From an uncultured Granulosicoccus sp. (GTDB lineage Bacteria; Pseudomonadota; Gammaproteobacteria; Granulosicoccales; Granulosicoccaceae), in contig CANLNQ010000033.1 in the NCBI GenBank assembly GCA_947492525.1, forward strand, positions 1 through 64,000: a stretch of 64,000 nucleotides of DNA. Direction: 5' to 3'. Positions 35,278 through 45,400 of the stretch are shown one piece after another. The translations under genes and the position numbers were made by a program. Numbering within the stretch: position 1 is the stretch's first letter; each line of letters opens with the position of its first letter. Under the pieces are notes generated by a model. The model saw only the letters and a program-made list of their open reading frames with translations. It ran no database searches and was not told where the DNA came from.

Positions 35278-36306
35278 ATGATCAATTCGGCAAAAAGGAA
35301 AAGTATCCTCGTCACTGGAGGTGCAGGTTATATCGGCAGTCATGTCGTCAAGCTGCTGGGTGAGCGGGGTGAGAATGTCGTGGTTCTGGACAATCTGTCC
35401 ACCGGCAATGAAGAGGCGGTACTGCACGGCACCCTGGTACGAGGAGATACGGGTGACCGGGACCTGGTGAGCCGATTGCTGAAGGATCATCAGGTTGACA
35501 CGGTCATGCACTTTGCGGCGCACACGATCGTGCCGGAGAGTGTCGAGAACCCGCTCAAGTACTATCGCAACAACACCGGAAACACCCTCAACCTGCTGCA
35601 ATGCTGCCAGGATGCGGGTATCGACAAGGTGATCTTCTCGTCAACAGCCGCCACCTACGGTATTCCCGAAGATGACACCAAGCCGTGCTCCGAGGACCTG
35701 CCGACAGCACCGATCAACCCGTACGGCATGTCCAAACTCATGTCCGAGCACATGCTCAAGGATCTGAGTCGGGCCACTGACCTGAGGCATGTGATTCTGC
35801 GCTATTTCAACGTGGCGGGATCCGATCCCGATGGCCTGATCGGCCAGTCCACGCGTGAAGCTACCCTGCTGATCAAGGTCGCTGCGGAGGTTGCCGTGGG
35901 CAAACGCGAGAAGCTGATGGTGTTCGGAACCGACTACCAGACGCCGGACGGCACCGGTATTCGCGATTACATTCATGTCTCGGATCTGGCCAGCGCACAT
36001 CTGTCGGCCCTGGATTATCTGCGTGACGGTGGCAGCTCGACGCTGGTCAACTGTGGCTATGGCAAGGGCTTCAGCGTCAGGGAAGTCATCGAAGCGACCT
36101 CGCGACTGCACGGCTCGCCGTTGAAGGTCGAGGAAAAACCGCGCAGAGCCGGTGATCCGCCCGCGCTGATCGCCGCGGTCGACAAGATCCACCGAACACT
36201 GGACTGGACACCGAAATACGATGATCTGGATGTGATCGTGCAGACCTCGCTGGACTGGGAAGACACGCTGAGTCTCAGAGCTGCTGACAAAGCTGCCAAT
36301 TTCTGA
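35278..36306 (+). CDS. galE: GalE/PelX-type UDP-hexose 4-epimerase at head of pel operon
   Basis: The extended SDR starts at the ATG at 35278 (MINSAKRKSILVTGGAGYIGSHV); the upstream open frame to 35146 is unrelated. Key motifs are VMHFAAHTIVPESVENPLKYY, FSSTAATYG, NPYGMSKLMSE (Tyr-x3-Lys), LRYFNVAGSDPDG and RIRDYIHVSDLA-type TGIRDYIHV. In E. coli GalE a Tyr (299) limits the substrate pocket; the equivalent of GDLPAY here is GDPPAL, so a Leu fills that place, compatible with N-acetylated sugars. Pel contains GalNAc, so supplying UDP-GalNAc is the likely job. It is only 15 bases from pelC. Confidence 0.9.
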   Translation: MINSAKRKSILVTGGAGYIGSHVVKLLGERGENVVVLDNLSTGNEEAVLHGTLVRGDTGDRDLVSRLLKDHQVDTVMHFAAHTIVPESVENPLKYYRNNTGNTLNLLQCCQDAGIDKVIFSSTAATYGIPEDDTKPCSEDLPTAPINPYGMSKLMSEHMLKDLSRATDLRHVILRYFNVAGSDPDGLIGQSTREATLLIKVAAEVAVGKREKLMVFGTDYQTPDGTGIRDYIHVSDLASAHLSALDYLRDGGSSTLVNCGYGKGFSVREVIEATSRLHGSPLKVEEKPRRAGDPPALIAAVDKIHRTLDWTPKYDDLDVIVQTSLDWEDTLSLRAADKAANF

Positions 36307-36321
36307 GCCAGAGAAGCTGCC

Positions 36322-36912
36322 ATGCCTACAACAGTCAGTTGTCATTCATCACGCACGATGGCCGCAAGGTCGCGTCGACGTCACGTGTCGCTGTGGAGCC
36401 TGATCGCGGTGTGCATAACACTGCTTGGTTGCTCCACCATGACCAGCACGCCTGCAGTCACGGCCGATGCCTCACAGGCATGGGTTCTGCTGCCCATTGT
36501 CAACCTGTCGGAGAATCCGCAAGCCGACGGCCAGGCACGCACTCTTCTGGAAACGCGGCTGCGAACCCGAGGTGTTGCCGAAGTCGCTGCCTATGCGCCG
36601 GTCCAGGCGGTCAGTCTGCGCAAGCTGCTCGACCCGGTCGGCCAGCAGCAGGATGCACTGCAATGGGCTCGCAAGTCCGGCTACCGCTATGGCCTGAGTG
36701 GCACCATCAATGAATGGAACTACCGCTCGGGCGCTGACCGCGAACCGGTGGTGGGTATCAATCTGAAACTGATCGATATCCAGAGCAGTGAGGTTCTATG
36801 GCAGGCCAGCGCGGCGCGAACAGGCTGGGGATTCTCCAATCTTCCGGCACTGGGAGATGCCTTGATAGACGAGTTGCTCGAATCCGTTCGGTTTGACAAT
36901 ACAAGCCGATAA
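36322..36912 (+). CDS. pelC: PelC, outer-membrane Pel export lipoprotein
   Basis: The 196-residue protein has a basic leader, a hydrophobic segment and lipobox ITLLGC, so a lipoprotein. The mature part (WVLLPIVNLSENPQADGQARTLLETRLRTRGV, YGLSGTINEWNYRSG, VGINLKLIDIQSSEVLW) fits PelC, which forms a ring at the periplasmic face of the outer membrane funnelling Pel to PelB. Start could be 36322 or ATG 36358 (MAARSRRRH), which shortens the leader. Pel order here begins with PelC, not PelA. Confidence 0.88.
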   Translation: MPTTVSCHSSRTMAARSRRRHVSLWSLIAVCITLLGCSTMTSTPAVTADASQAWVLLPIVNLSENPQADGQARTLLETRLRTRGVAEVAAYAPVQAVSLRKLLDPVGQQQDALQWARKSGYRYGLSGTINEWNYRSGADREPVVGINLKLIDIQSSEVLWQASAARTGWGFSNLPALGDALIDELLESVRFDNTSR

Positions 36913-36927
36913 ACAGGTGAACAGGAC

Positions 36928-38313
36928 ATGAAGCCATTCTTCGCCTTGCTATCGAGGCATCTGCGGGTTCCTGCCGGCAAGGCCGGCGGGCGCATGATCG
37001 AGCTGCTGATCTTCTCCTGCCTGCTCCCCATGGGCGGTTTGCTGGCGTTCAGTGATGATCCCACAGGGCTTCACGCCGGGTTTCCCTGGGTCGCTGCCGG
37101 CGCCCTGGTGTTTGCAGCTCGCTATGGCAGTCTCTGGGGAGTGCTGTGTGCCGTTCTGACAGGGCTGCTGATCAATACTCCGCTGTTTGCTCACGCCGAT
37201 GCCGGCGGTCAGCACGCTGCACTGGCTCTTGGCACGATCATCATGTGCCTTGTCGTGGGCGATGCGGCATCCTCATGGCGTACGCGTTCTCAACAGTCGG
37301 AAGCCGAGAACCAGTACCTGCGTCATCGATTGAAGGAATTCAGTACGGACTACCACGTGCTGAAGGTCTCTCATGGCCAGCTCGAAGAACACATGGCCGG
37401 ACAGCGTCTGAGCCTGCGCGAGGCCCTCCAACGGTTGAAACCGGTATTGTCGGCCAGCGGCGATGGTCTGCAGGCAGGCAGTGAACTCATGGCCGTGTTC
37501 TCGCAGTTCTGCTCGATACAGGTAGCGGGCCTGTACGCCATGTCCGGTGATTCCCGTGTCGACCCTCAGCCAGTGGCCACGCACGGCGACATGCTGGAGC
37601 TGCCCCTGTTCGATCCGATACTGAGAACCGCCATCAAGGAACGCGAGCTGGTCAGTATCAAGCTCGAGTCTCTCGATGAGAAGCATCACGAGAACAGCCT
37701 GTTAGCTGTGGTGCCGCTGGTGGATACCAATGGCCGAATGCATGGCGTACTGGCGATCAAGGACATGCATTTCATGGCGTTCCAGCAGCAGAATCTGAAT
37801 ATTCTGGCCCTGCTCGGCAACTACATGGGCGATATGCTGACCCGTTCGAAGGGTGCCGCCGAATCGCGTGCGGCCTGGTTCATGAGCGAGCTGGATACAG
37901 CGCTGCGTTTTGCACACTCGCACAGCACAGAGTCGGTACTGTTGTCCCTGCGCTTCAATCAGGAACCATCCGCTGACAAGGTTGCACAGTTCGTCAGCAC
38001 ATCCATTCGCAGTCTGGATGCATCATGGCTGCTCACGGCCGATGATGATGCAACGGTGCTGTGTCTGTTGCTGCCGTTGATGAGTGAAACGCATGGCCAG
38101 GCATTCCTGCAGCGGGTTGACAAGGCCGTCGCCAACCAGTTCGGACATCCATTGAAGACCTGCGTTGAAGGCATGCAACTGAAGAGTCTTCGCGGTGGTG
38201 ATTCCCGCGCGTCATGCCTGAGCTTTCTGATGAAGCATGCCGGAGCGGATGCCCTGCAGAGAGAGGTACGCGGAAACCCTGGTGGTTCAGGTACACAGTC
38301 CGATGTTGCCTGA
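36928..38313 (+). CDS. pelD: PelD, inner-membrane c-di-GMP receptor for Pel synthesis
   Basis: The 461-residue protein has about four N-terminal membrane helices, a coiled stretch, a GAF domain (about residues 160-310) and a degenerate GGDEF domain. The I-site-like R-x-x-D is present as RSLD at residues 361-364, matching the c-di-GMP-binding Arg/Asp of Pseudomonas PelD (R367/D370). The GGDEF active site is not conserved. PelD senses c-di-GMP and switches on the synthase complex PelDEFG. It overlaps pelE by 11 bases. Confidence 0.93.
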   Translation: MKPFFALLSRHLRVPAGKAGGRMIELLIFSCLLPMGGLLAFSDDPTGLHAGFPWVAAGALVFAARYGSLWGVLCAVLTGLLINTPLFAHADAGGQHAALALGTIIMCLVVGDAASSWRTRSQQSEAENQYLRHRLKEFSTDYHVLKVSHGQLEEHMAGQRLSLREALQRLKPVLSASGDGLQAGSELMAVFSQFCSIQVAGLYAMSGDSRVDPQPVATHGDMLELPLFDPILRTAIKERELVSIKLESLDEKHHENSLLAVVPLVDTNGRMHGVLAIKDMHFMAFQQQNLNILALLGNYMGDMLTRSKGAAESRAAWFMSELDTALRFAHSHSTESVLLSLRFNQEPSADKVAQFVSTSIRSLDASWLLTADDDATVLCLLLPLMSETHGQAFLQRVDKAVANQFGHPLKTCVEGMQLKSLRGGDSRASCLSFLMKHAGADALQREVRGNPGGSGTQSDVA

Positions 38314-39310
38314 TCTGCTGGTCGCCGCCTGTCTGCTTGTTGCCGCGCTGATGCAGGCTGTACTGCTCGGCGAGCTTGTGTCGGGGCAGGCCTGGTTGGG
38401 AACCACGGTACCGCTGTGGATCGCTCTTCACGGTGTGTCGACACTGGCCGCAACGCTCTGTATCGCCAGACTGCTGCGAGTCAGGCGACGGGAGGCCGGC
38501 TTCATGGTCTTCTTGTTCGGGTTTGGCTTCCTGATGCCCGTCGTCGGTTCTTTGGCAGGATATGCAGCTCTGGCACTCGGCGCCCGATATTCACGACTTC
38601 GAAAGCGGGTGCCTGACTACTGGATCGTCACGCGACGCGCCGAGCTGCCCTTCACCACCCCGCAAGGTCGCGAAGTGACAGCCATTGACAGCCGTGGATT
38701 CGAAGAGCATCTGATGTATTCCTCGAACAGAGACGATCTGTACCGCAAGGTACTGTCCGCAGCCAACATTCCGACAGCGCTATCGGTATCCACCTTCAAG
38801 GAAGCCATGCGCCACAAGGATGAGCGTATCCGATTGACGGCCTACAACCTGCTGGATCGCAAGGTCACTGCCTTGAACCGGCAGATTCAGCAGCTGGAGA
38901 AACAGGTCGCCGATGGCAATAGTCGGCAGATGTCCAATACCTGGCTGCAGATAGCCAGCAACTACTGGGAACTGCTGACGCTGGAGAAGGGTGAGCCGGT
39001 TGCCCGTAAACAGTTGCTGTCGAAGTCGGCGGATGCAGCCATCCGGTCGATCGTTGCCATGCCGATCAATCGCAATGCGCATTTCCTGCTGGGGCGGGTG
39101 TCTCTCATGCAGGGAGACATGCGGCGCGCGAACGTGGCCTTTCAGAAGGCCCATGCGCTGGGAATGCCGGCTGACAAGGTCATGCCCTATCTGGCAGAGG
39201 CGGCCTTCATGCGTCATGATTTCAAGCAGGTGCGCAGCTTGCTGCAGAGGCTTGACCCCGCCATCAGAGCCTATCCTCCTCTGTCACATGTCTCGGAATA
39301 CTGGTCATGA
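38303..39310 (+). CDS. pelE: PelE, inner-membrane TPR protein of Pel synthase
   Basis: From the ATG at 38303 the 335-residue protein has three hydrophobic segments (MLPDLLVAACLLVAALM onwards) and a cytoplasmic region of TPR-like helices (e.g. AINRNAHFLLGRVSLMQGDMRRANVAFQKAHALG region). This matches PelE in size and order (pelD-pelE-pelF). PelE connects PelD to the glycosyltransferase PelF. ATGA overlap with pelF at 39307. Confidence 0.88.
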   Translation: MLPDLLVAACLLVAALMQAVLLGELVSGQAWLGTTVPLWIALHGVSTLAATLCIARLLRVRRREAGFMVFLFGFGFLMPVVGSLAGYAALALGARYSRLRKRVPDYWIVTRRAELPFTTPQGREVTAIDSRGFEEHLMYSSNRDDLYRKVLSAANIPTALSVSTFKEAMRHKDERIRLTAYNLLDRKVTALNRQIQQLEKQVADGNSRQMSNTWLQIASNYWELLTLEKGEPVARKQLLSKSADAAIRSIVAMPINRNAHFLLGRVSLMQGDMRRANVAFQKAHALGMPADKVMPYLAEAAFMRHDFKQVRSLLQRLDPAIRAYPPLSHVSEYWS

Positions 39311-41007
39311 ACGGCTCTCCAAGATACAAGCCGGATGCAACGGCAGATATCTGTCTGTTGCTGGAAGGTACCTTTCCCTATGTGCGGGGCGGTGTTTCCA
39401 CCTGGGTGCGGCAGATGATCGAAGGGATGCCGCATTTGCGTTTTTCCATCATCTATCTGGGCGCAGAGGCAGGTTCTCAGGGAGAACCCGCCTACGAACT
39501 GCCTGACAATGTGGTGCATCTGGAAGTTCACTGGTTGCTGGGCAACGAGGTGGGTGATGCACCTGCCAGCGGCATGCTGGCGAAGCTGCGTCACTGGTAC
39601 AAGCGCTCGCATCCTTCCCGAGGCAAGCAGCGCAATCATGCCGAGAACAACGATTTGCACACGCAGTTGCGTGACGCCTGGCAGTCGGAGCAGAGCGGCA
39701 AGGCTGACCCCCGCGAACCGTCTTCCTCGGCGGATGCGGCTGTGGTGCAGATGCCCGATCGTGGGCGGCACGTGCTGGGGGCCGAGGTTGCCAGAAAATT
39801 CACGCAGTTGCTGCTGGGACCGGATGCCATCCGTGAGCAGGATCTGCTGGAGGATCGTGCTTCATGGGAGACCATTCGAGAAAAATACAATGACGCGCCA
39901 CCGGGACTGGACTTCAATCATTTCTTCTGGACCATCAGAAGCATGCACGGTCCGCTCTTCACCTTGAGCAGAATTGCGGCGAATGCACCGCCAGCTGCTG
40001 TCTATCACTCGGTGTCAACGGGCTATGCGGGTTTCCTCGGGGCCATGTTGAAGAGTCAGACCGGCAAGCCCTTCATCATTTCAGAACACGGCATCTACAC
40101 CAAGGAGCGCGAACTGGACCTGGCTCAGGTTGAGTGGATTCCACAGGAACTTGATCCTTTCAAGGTCGGCCTGAACGACAACCTGAATTATCTTCGCAGC
40201 GTGTGGATACGCTTCTTTGCCTCGCTGGGCCGTATGGCCTACGGTTGTGCCGACGAGGTCTTCACGCTGTACGACGGCAATCGTCAGCGACAGTTGCTCG
40301 ATGGTGCCGATGCCAACCGTCTGACCATCATTCCAAACGGTGTGGCTGTGCAGAAGTTCTCACCTGTGAGGCGCCCGGAGTCTGCCGCGGTACCTCCGGT
40401 GCTGGCACTGATCGGCCGGGTGGTTCCCATCAAGGACATCAAGAACTTTATCCGCGCCATGCGCATCGTCAGGGCGCGGATGCCCGATGCCGAAGGCTGG
40501 TTGTTCGGTCCCGAAGACGAGGATGAGGATTACACGCGGGAGTGCAGGATGCTGGTCGAGAGCCTGAACCTGTCGCATGTGGTCAAGTTCCAGGGCTTTG
40601 GCAAACCAGATGAGATCTTCCCGCAGATTGGTCTGTCGGTGCTGACTTCGGTCTCGGAGGGGCAACCTCTGGTGGTGCTGGAGGGTTTTGCCGCGGGCAT
40701 ACCGGCGGTGACTACCGACGTGGGGAGCTGCCGCGAACTGATCCACGGCGTCGATGAAGAGGACAGGCGCCTGGGCAGCGCCGGCGCCGTCGTGCCTATC
40801 TCGGACCCGGCAGCCTTCGCCGATGCCGCCATCGAACTGCTATCCGACAGAGAAGCCTGGCGCTGCGCCAGTCGGGCTGCCATTGCAAGAGTGGAAGCCT
40901 ACTACGATGAAGTGGACATGATTGCGCGCTACCAGCGTGTGTATGAAACGCAGATGAAACACGCAAGCAGCGACTCGGTTGTGCCGCTTCGTTCCAGGGC
41001 GGCTTGA
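39307..41007 (+). CDS. pelF: PelF, cytoplasmic GT4 Pel glycosyltransferase
   Basis: The 566-residue GT-B enzyme starts with ADICLLLEGTFPYVRGGVSTWVRQMIEG, the PelF signature, and has the donor-binding E-x7-E region VSEGQPLVVLEGFAAGIPAVTTDVGSCREL. LIGRVVPIKDIKNFIRAM is the GT4 core strand. It polymerises Pel from UDP-sugars (UDP-GalNAc/GlcNAc). It is about 60 residues longer than P. aeruginosa PelF (507), with an insert near residues 90-160 rich in charged and Ser residues. Confidence 0.94.
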   Translation: MNGSPRYKPDATADICLLLEGTFPYVRGGVSTWVRQMIEGMPHLRFSIIYLGAEAGSQGEPAYELPDNVVHLEVHWLLGNEVGDAPASGMLAKLRHWYKRSHPSRGKQRNHAENNDLHTQLRDAWQSEQSGKADPREPSSSADAAVVQMPDRGRHVLGAEVARKFTQLLLGPDAIREQDLLEDRASWETIREKYNDAPPGLDFNHFFWTIRSMHGPLFTLSRIAANAPPAAVYHSVSTGYAGFLGAMLKSQTGKPFIISEHGIYTKERELDLAQVEWIPQELDPFKVGLNDNLNYLRSVWIRFFASLGRMAYGCADEVFTLYDGNRQRQLLDGADANRLTIIPNGVAVQKFSPVRRPESAAVPPVLALIGRVVPIKDIKNFIRAMRIVRARMPDAEGWLFGPEDEDEDYTRECRMLVESLNLSHVVKFQGFGKPDEIFPQIGLSVLTSVSEGQPLVVLEGFAAGIPAVTTDVGSCRELIHGVDEEDRRLGSAGAVVPISDPAAFADAAIELLSDREAWRCASRAAIARVEAYYDEVDMIARYQRVYETQMKHASSDSVVPLRSRAA

Positions 41008-41010
41008 ACC

Positions 41011-42414
41011 ATGGCCGGAATTGGATTCGAACTACGCAAATACCTGAACGATGATTCGTTTACCGGCACCCTGAAGGCCTACGGGTTTGCCGGTCTGATC
41101 AGTGCAGGTCCCTGGGTCCTGTCGATCGTGGGTGTCATGCTCATCGGTATCGTTGCACTGACGCAGCCGGTCGTCGGCGAGGCCGGTGGAGCAGGGGTCA
41201 AGCAATTCACGACATCGGTCACCTGGGTGATGGGCGCCTCTCTGGTGCTGACCGGCCTGTTGCAGCTGGTCTTCACCCGCTTTGTTGCCGATCGTCTGTA
41301 CGAGATGCAGGATGCCATCGTCAATGCCAATCTGTTGGGTGCCATGGCGCTGACGACAGGCGTCAGTGCTGCTATCGGATTGGCACTGGCATTGACGGTG
41401 TTCACCCAGTCCTTTGCCTATGAATTTCTGATGCTGGCCAATTTCGTGACGCTTGGCAACATCTGGATCGTGGTCATATTCGTTGCCGGGCTGAAGCGCT
41501 TCAAGCTGATCCTGTATGCGTTCGGACTGGGCTATGGTGCCACCATCGTGCTGTCCATTCTGCTGATGCCGTTTGGCCTGACAGGTCTGCTGGCGGGTCT
41601 GCTGGCAGGTCATGCCCTGTTGCTGTTCCTGATGGTGGGCGTGGTATTGCCGGAGTATCCGGTCACGATGGAATTACGCTTCGATTTTCTGCAGCGTCGA
41701 CTGATCTTTCCCAGTCTGATTGCCATCGGATTCTTCTACAACCTGGGTATCTGGGTGGACAAGATACTGTTCTGGTTGAACCCGGGTACATCCGAAACCA
41801 TTGTCGGACCGCTTCGTACATCGCTGATCTATGACCTGCCGATATTCCTGGCCTACCTGAGCATCATTCCCGGTATGGCGGTGTTCCTGTTGCGCATCGA
41901 GACCGATTTTGCCGAGGCGTATGAAGGGTTCTTCGAGGCGGTCAGAGGCAATGCCACGCTTCAGGAGATCGAACTGCTGGGCAATCGCATGGTGTCTGCC
42001 GTGCGTGAAGGTCTGTTCCAGATCGTGCGTGTGCAAGGCGCAACCATCCTGATCCTGTACCTGTTGGGTCCGACCATCATCGAGTGGCTGGGCATTTCCA
42101 GGCAATACGTACACCTGTACTACATCAATCTCGTGGGGGTGGGTGCACAGGTGTTGATGCTCGCTGTGCTGAACGTGCTGTTCTATCTCGACAAGCTGCG
42201 TGATGCCTTGCTGTTGACGTCAACCATGCTGGTGAGCAATGCGGTCTTGACCTGGTTGACACTGCAACTCGGGCCGCAGTACTACGGCTACGGATTCGGT
42301 CTGTCAATGACGCTCACGGCCTTCGTGGGCATTGTTCTGCTGACACGAGAAATGGACAACATAGAATTCAAGACTTTCATGCGAACCCGTCATGGTTCGG
42401 AGGTGGTGGCATGA
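41011..42414 (+). CDS. pelG: PelG, inner-membrane Pel transporter/flippase-like protein
   Basis: The 467-residue protein begins MAGIGFELRKYLNDDSFTGTLKAYGFAGLISAGPWVLS and has about 12 membrane helices, the PelG/MVF-like family. It is thought to carry the growing Pel chain across the inner membrane, with PelDEF. It starts 3 bases after pelF and its stop overlaps the next start (ATGA at 42411). Confidence 0.94.
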   Translation: MAGIGFELRKYLNDDSFTGTLKAYGFAGLISAGPWVLSIVGVMLIGIVALTQPVVGEAGGAGVKQFTTSVTWVMGASLVLTGLLQLVFTRFVADRLYEMQDAIVNANLLGAMALTTGVSAAIGLALALTVFTQSFAYEFLMLANFVTLGNIWIVVIFVAGLKRFKLILYAFGLGYGATIVLSILLMPFGLTGLLAGLLAGHALLLFLMVGVVLPEYPVTMELRFDFLQRRLIFPSLIAIGFFYNLGIWVDKILFWLNPGTSETIVGPLRTSLIYDLPIFLAYLSIIPGMAVFLLRIETDFAEAYEGFFEAVRGNATLQEIELLGNRMVSAVREGLFQIVRVQGATILILYLLGPTIIEWLGISRQYVHLYYINLVGVGAQVLMLAVLNVLFYLDKLRDALLLTSTMLVSNAVLTWLTLQLGPQYYGYGFGLSMTLTAFVGIVLLTREMDNIEFKTFMRTRHGSEVVA

Positions 42415-45400
42415 GGCCCATGCTGGACGCCCCCGTGGCGCTGTGTCGGTATCTGCTTTCGCGATTCGTCATCTTGCTGATGATCGTGCTCGTCACCGGC
42501 TGTCAACACTTGCCCGGCCTGAATTCGTCGGGTGCCAAAGGCGCAGCATCGTCAGAGGCAGGGCAGTTGTTCGTACAGACCAACTGGGCCATTCAGCCTC
42601 TGGTGAACCTCAGTGATGCGGACACGGCTGCCGATTCCGTTCACTCTCTGCTGGAGACCCAGTTGCGCAAGCACGGTGTCACCGCTCAGGTTGCTGATGC
42701 AAGGCAAGCCCGGTATTCGGTGGAAGGTGCCGTCAGTCGCTGGTATTACGAAGGTGGGGCCAGTGCGGTGGCCGATGTTGCCCTGAGTCTGGAAGTGCGG
42801 GATGTGCAGACTGGCGAGACCGTCTGGCGTGATACCGCTGCTGACAAGGGACGTCGCGGCGAAACTCTGGGTTCTGTTGCAGACCGAGTCATTGCCGAAC
42901 TGCTGGAGCGCATGCCGCTGACCATGCAGTTGCCACCTCAGTCAAGACCCGTCGGGCTGGTTGCCACGTCGGCAGAGCCCATGGCGGGCGGTGCCGTGTC
43001 AGCGCTGGATGTGCCACTGCTCGGCGCTGGCAATCGGCCGGGAAGCGCGATCGGGACGACGCTGATGCCGGTGACGGGATTGCGTGCCGGCGAGGCGGCG
43101 GCCGAGTACATCGAAGTTGCATCCGACAAGCCTCTGCTGGGTCGCAGTACGGCCTTCTACTATGCCGCCCAACCGCCGATCGATGAACTGTCACAGTTCG
43201 ACAGACTGGTACTGGAGCCGGACAATATTCAGCTTGCCGAGTTACGGGCGCTTGCGGCGCGCGGCGCGGTGTCCTTTGCCTACCTGAGTGTGGGCGAGGT
43301 CGGTCCGACGAGAGGCTATGCCAGCGAGCTTGACCCTCGCTGGATACTGGGCAGCAACCCGGCCTGGAACAGTGCGGTACTGGACCTGGCCAACCCGGAT
43401 CTGCGTGAGTTTCTGCTGGATCGAGCCGGTCAGTTGCAGGCTGATGGGTTTGGCGGTCTGTTTCTCGACACCATGGACAGCTTCAATCTGATTGCCGATA
43501 CGGAAGCGGAACGGCAACGGCAGCAGGCTGGACTCGTCAGTCTGGTCAAGGGATTCGCCGAGCGCTACCCGGACTTGCGAATCATCACCAATCGAGGGTT
43601 TGAAGTACTGGACGATATTGCACCGTGGATCGAGGCCGTGGCAGCCGAGTCCCTGTACGCCGGCTGGAACAACGCCGAGCAGGCGCATGTGGAGGTGCCG
43701 GCCGGTGATCGTGAATGGCTGCTCGGCAAACTGAACCACGCCAGAGACGCCTTGCAGCTGGATGTCATCGCCATTGACTATGTGCCTGCAGCCCGGCGTG
43801 ATGAAGCCCGCCGTGTGGCGGCGCGTATCGCCGCGCACGGGTTCATTCCCTGGGTGGCGAACCCGGAGCTGGACCTGCTGGGTGTCGGTGCTCTGGAGGT
43901 GATTCCGCGCAAGGTGCTGATGTTCTACGACAGCCGTTACAGCCCGCTTTCAGAAAGCCCGGTACACAAGTTCGTGGCGATGCCGGTGGAATACCTGGGC
44001 TATGTGCCGGAGTATGTGGATCTGGCCAGTGATCCCTGGCCCGCAGGCGAATTGAAGGGGCGCTACGCAGGAATCGTGACCTGGACCAACCGCCGCTTTT
44101 CGGATCCCGCCGCGAGCGCCTGGTTTCAGAAGCAGCTCGATGATGCGGTACCCGTGGTCTTCCTGGGAATGCCTCCGGTGGAGCTGAACGAGCAGATGAG
44201 TCGTTCCCTGGGTATTGCCATGCCATCGCTGCTGGATGTCGACAGTGCGCAATTGGTGCATTCCGATGAGTTGATCCAGCCCGAGCGCTCCATCAGCCCG
44301 CGCGTCGACTCGGTCAGTCATGTGGCAGAGAGCATCGCTGCCGGAAATACCGTGCACATGAGCTTCGAGGATGACGGCAATCGACGTGCCGATGTGGTCG
44401 TCACCGGTGAATTCGGTGGATTTGCCTGGCAGCCGGGACTGGTCGATGATGGTCTGGACTATGAAACCTACTGGATAGTAGAGCCGTTCAGCTTCCTGCG
44501 CCGAGCCTTGCAACTGGTGGATGCACCGATGCCGGATGTAACCAGCGAGAATGGAAAGCGCCTGTGGCTTGCACATATCGACGGCGATGCGCTGCCATCC
44601 TGGGCCGAGATGCCGGGTGGTCAACTGGGTGCCGAGGTGATCTACGACGACATTCTGACGCACTACGATGCACCGCATACCGTGTCGATCGTGGAGGCGG
44701 AAATGACGGAATTTCCCGCCTATGATGATCGGCGCGACCGCATGTTCGACATCATGCGCAAGACCTTTCGTCTGGATAATGTCGAGATCGCGTCTCACAC
44801 CTATAGTCATCCCTTCAAGTGGGCAAAACTGGGTGAATACCGCTTTCCCGGAAAATACAACCTTGACATCGACGGCTATATCTACAACCCGGAGCGTGAT
44901 CTTGCCGGCTCCATCGATTTCATCAATCGTGAGCTGGCCCCGGATGACAAGCGCCTCAAGGTCATGTTGTGGAGTGGTGACGCATTGCCACAGCGCGATG
45001 ATCTGGCCGTACTGGATCGACTGGGCATCCCCAATCTCAATGGCGGTCTGACCTACATCACACGAGCCACGCCGACTCAGACGTTGATCAGCCCGATGGC
45101 CAGGCCTGTGGGCGAGTATCTGCAAGTGTACGCGCCGGTGATGAACGAGAACATGTATACCGATGACTGGCTGGGACCGTTTGACGGCTTCAGAGATGTG
45201 ATCGAGACATTCGAGATGACGGAACGGCCGCGTCGCATCAAGCCGATGAATGTGTACTACCACTTCTATTCCGGTACCAAGATCTCCGCCATGAAGGCGT
45301 TGAAGGAGGCCTACGACTGGTCGCTGGATCAGGACATCAATCCGGTGCATGTCAGCGACTACTCGATCAAGGTACCGGCCTACCGACAAGCAGGGGTCGC

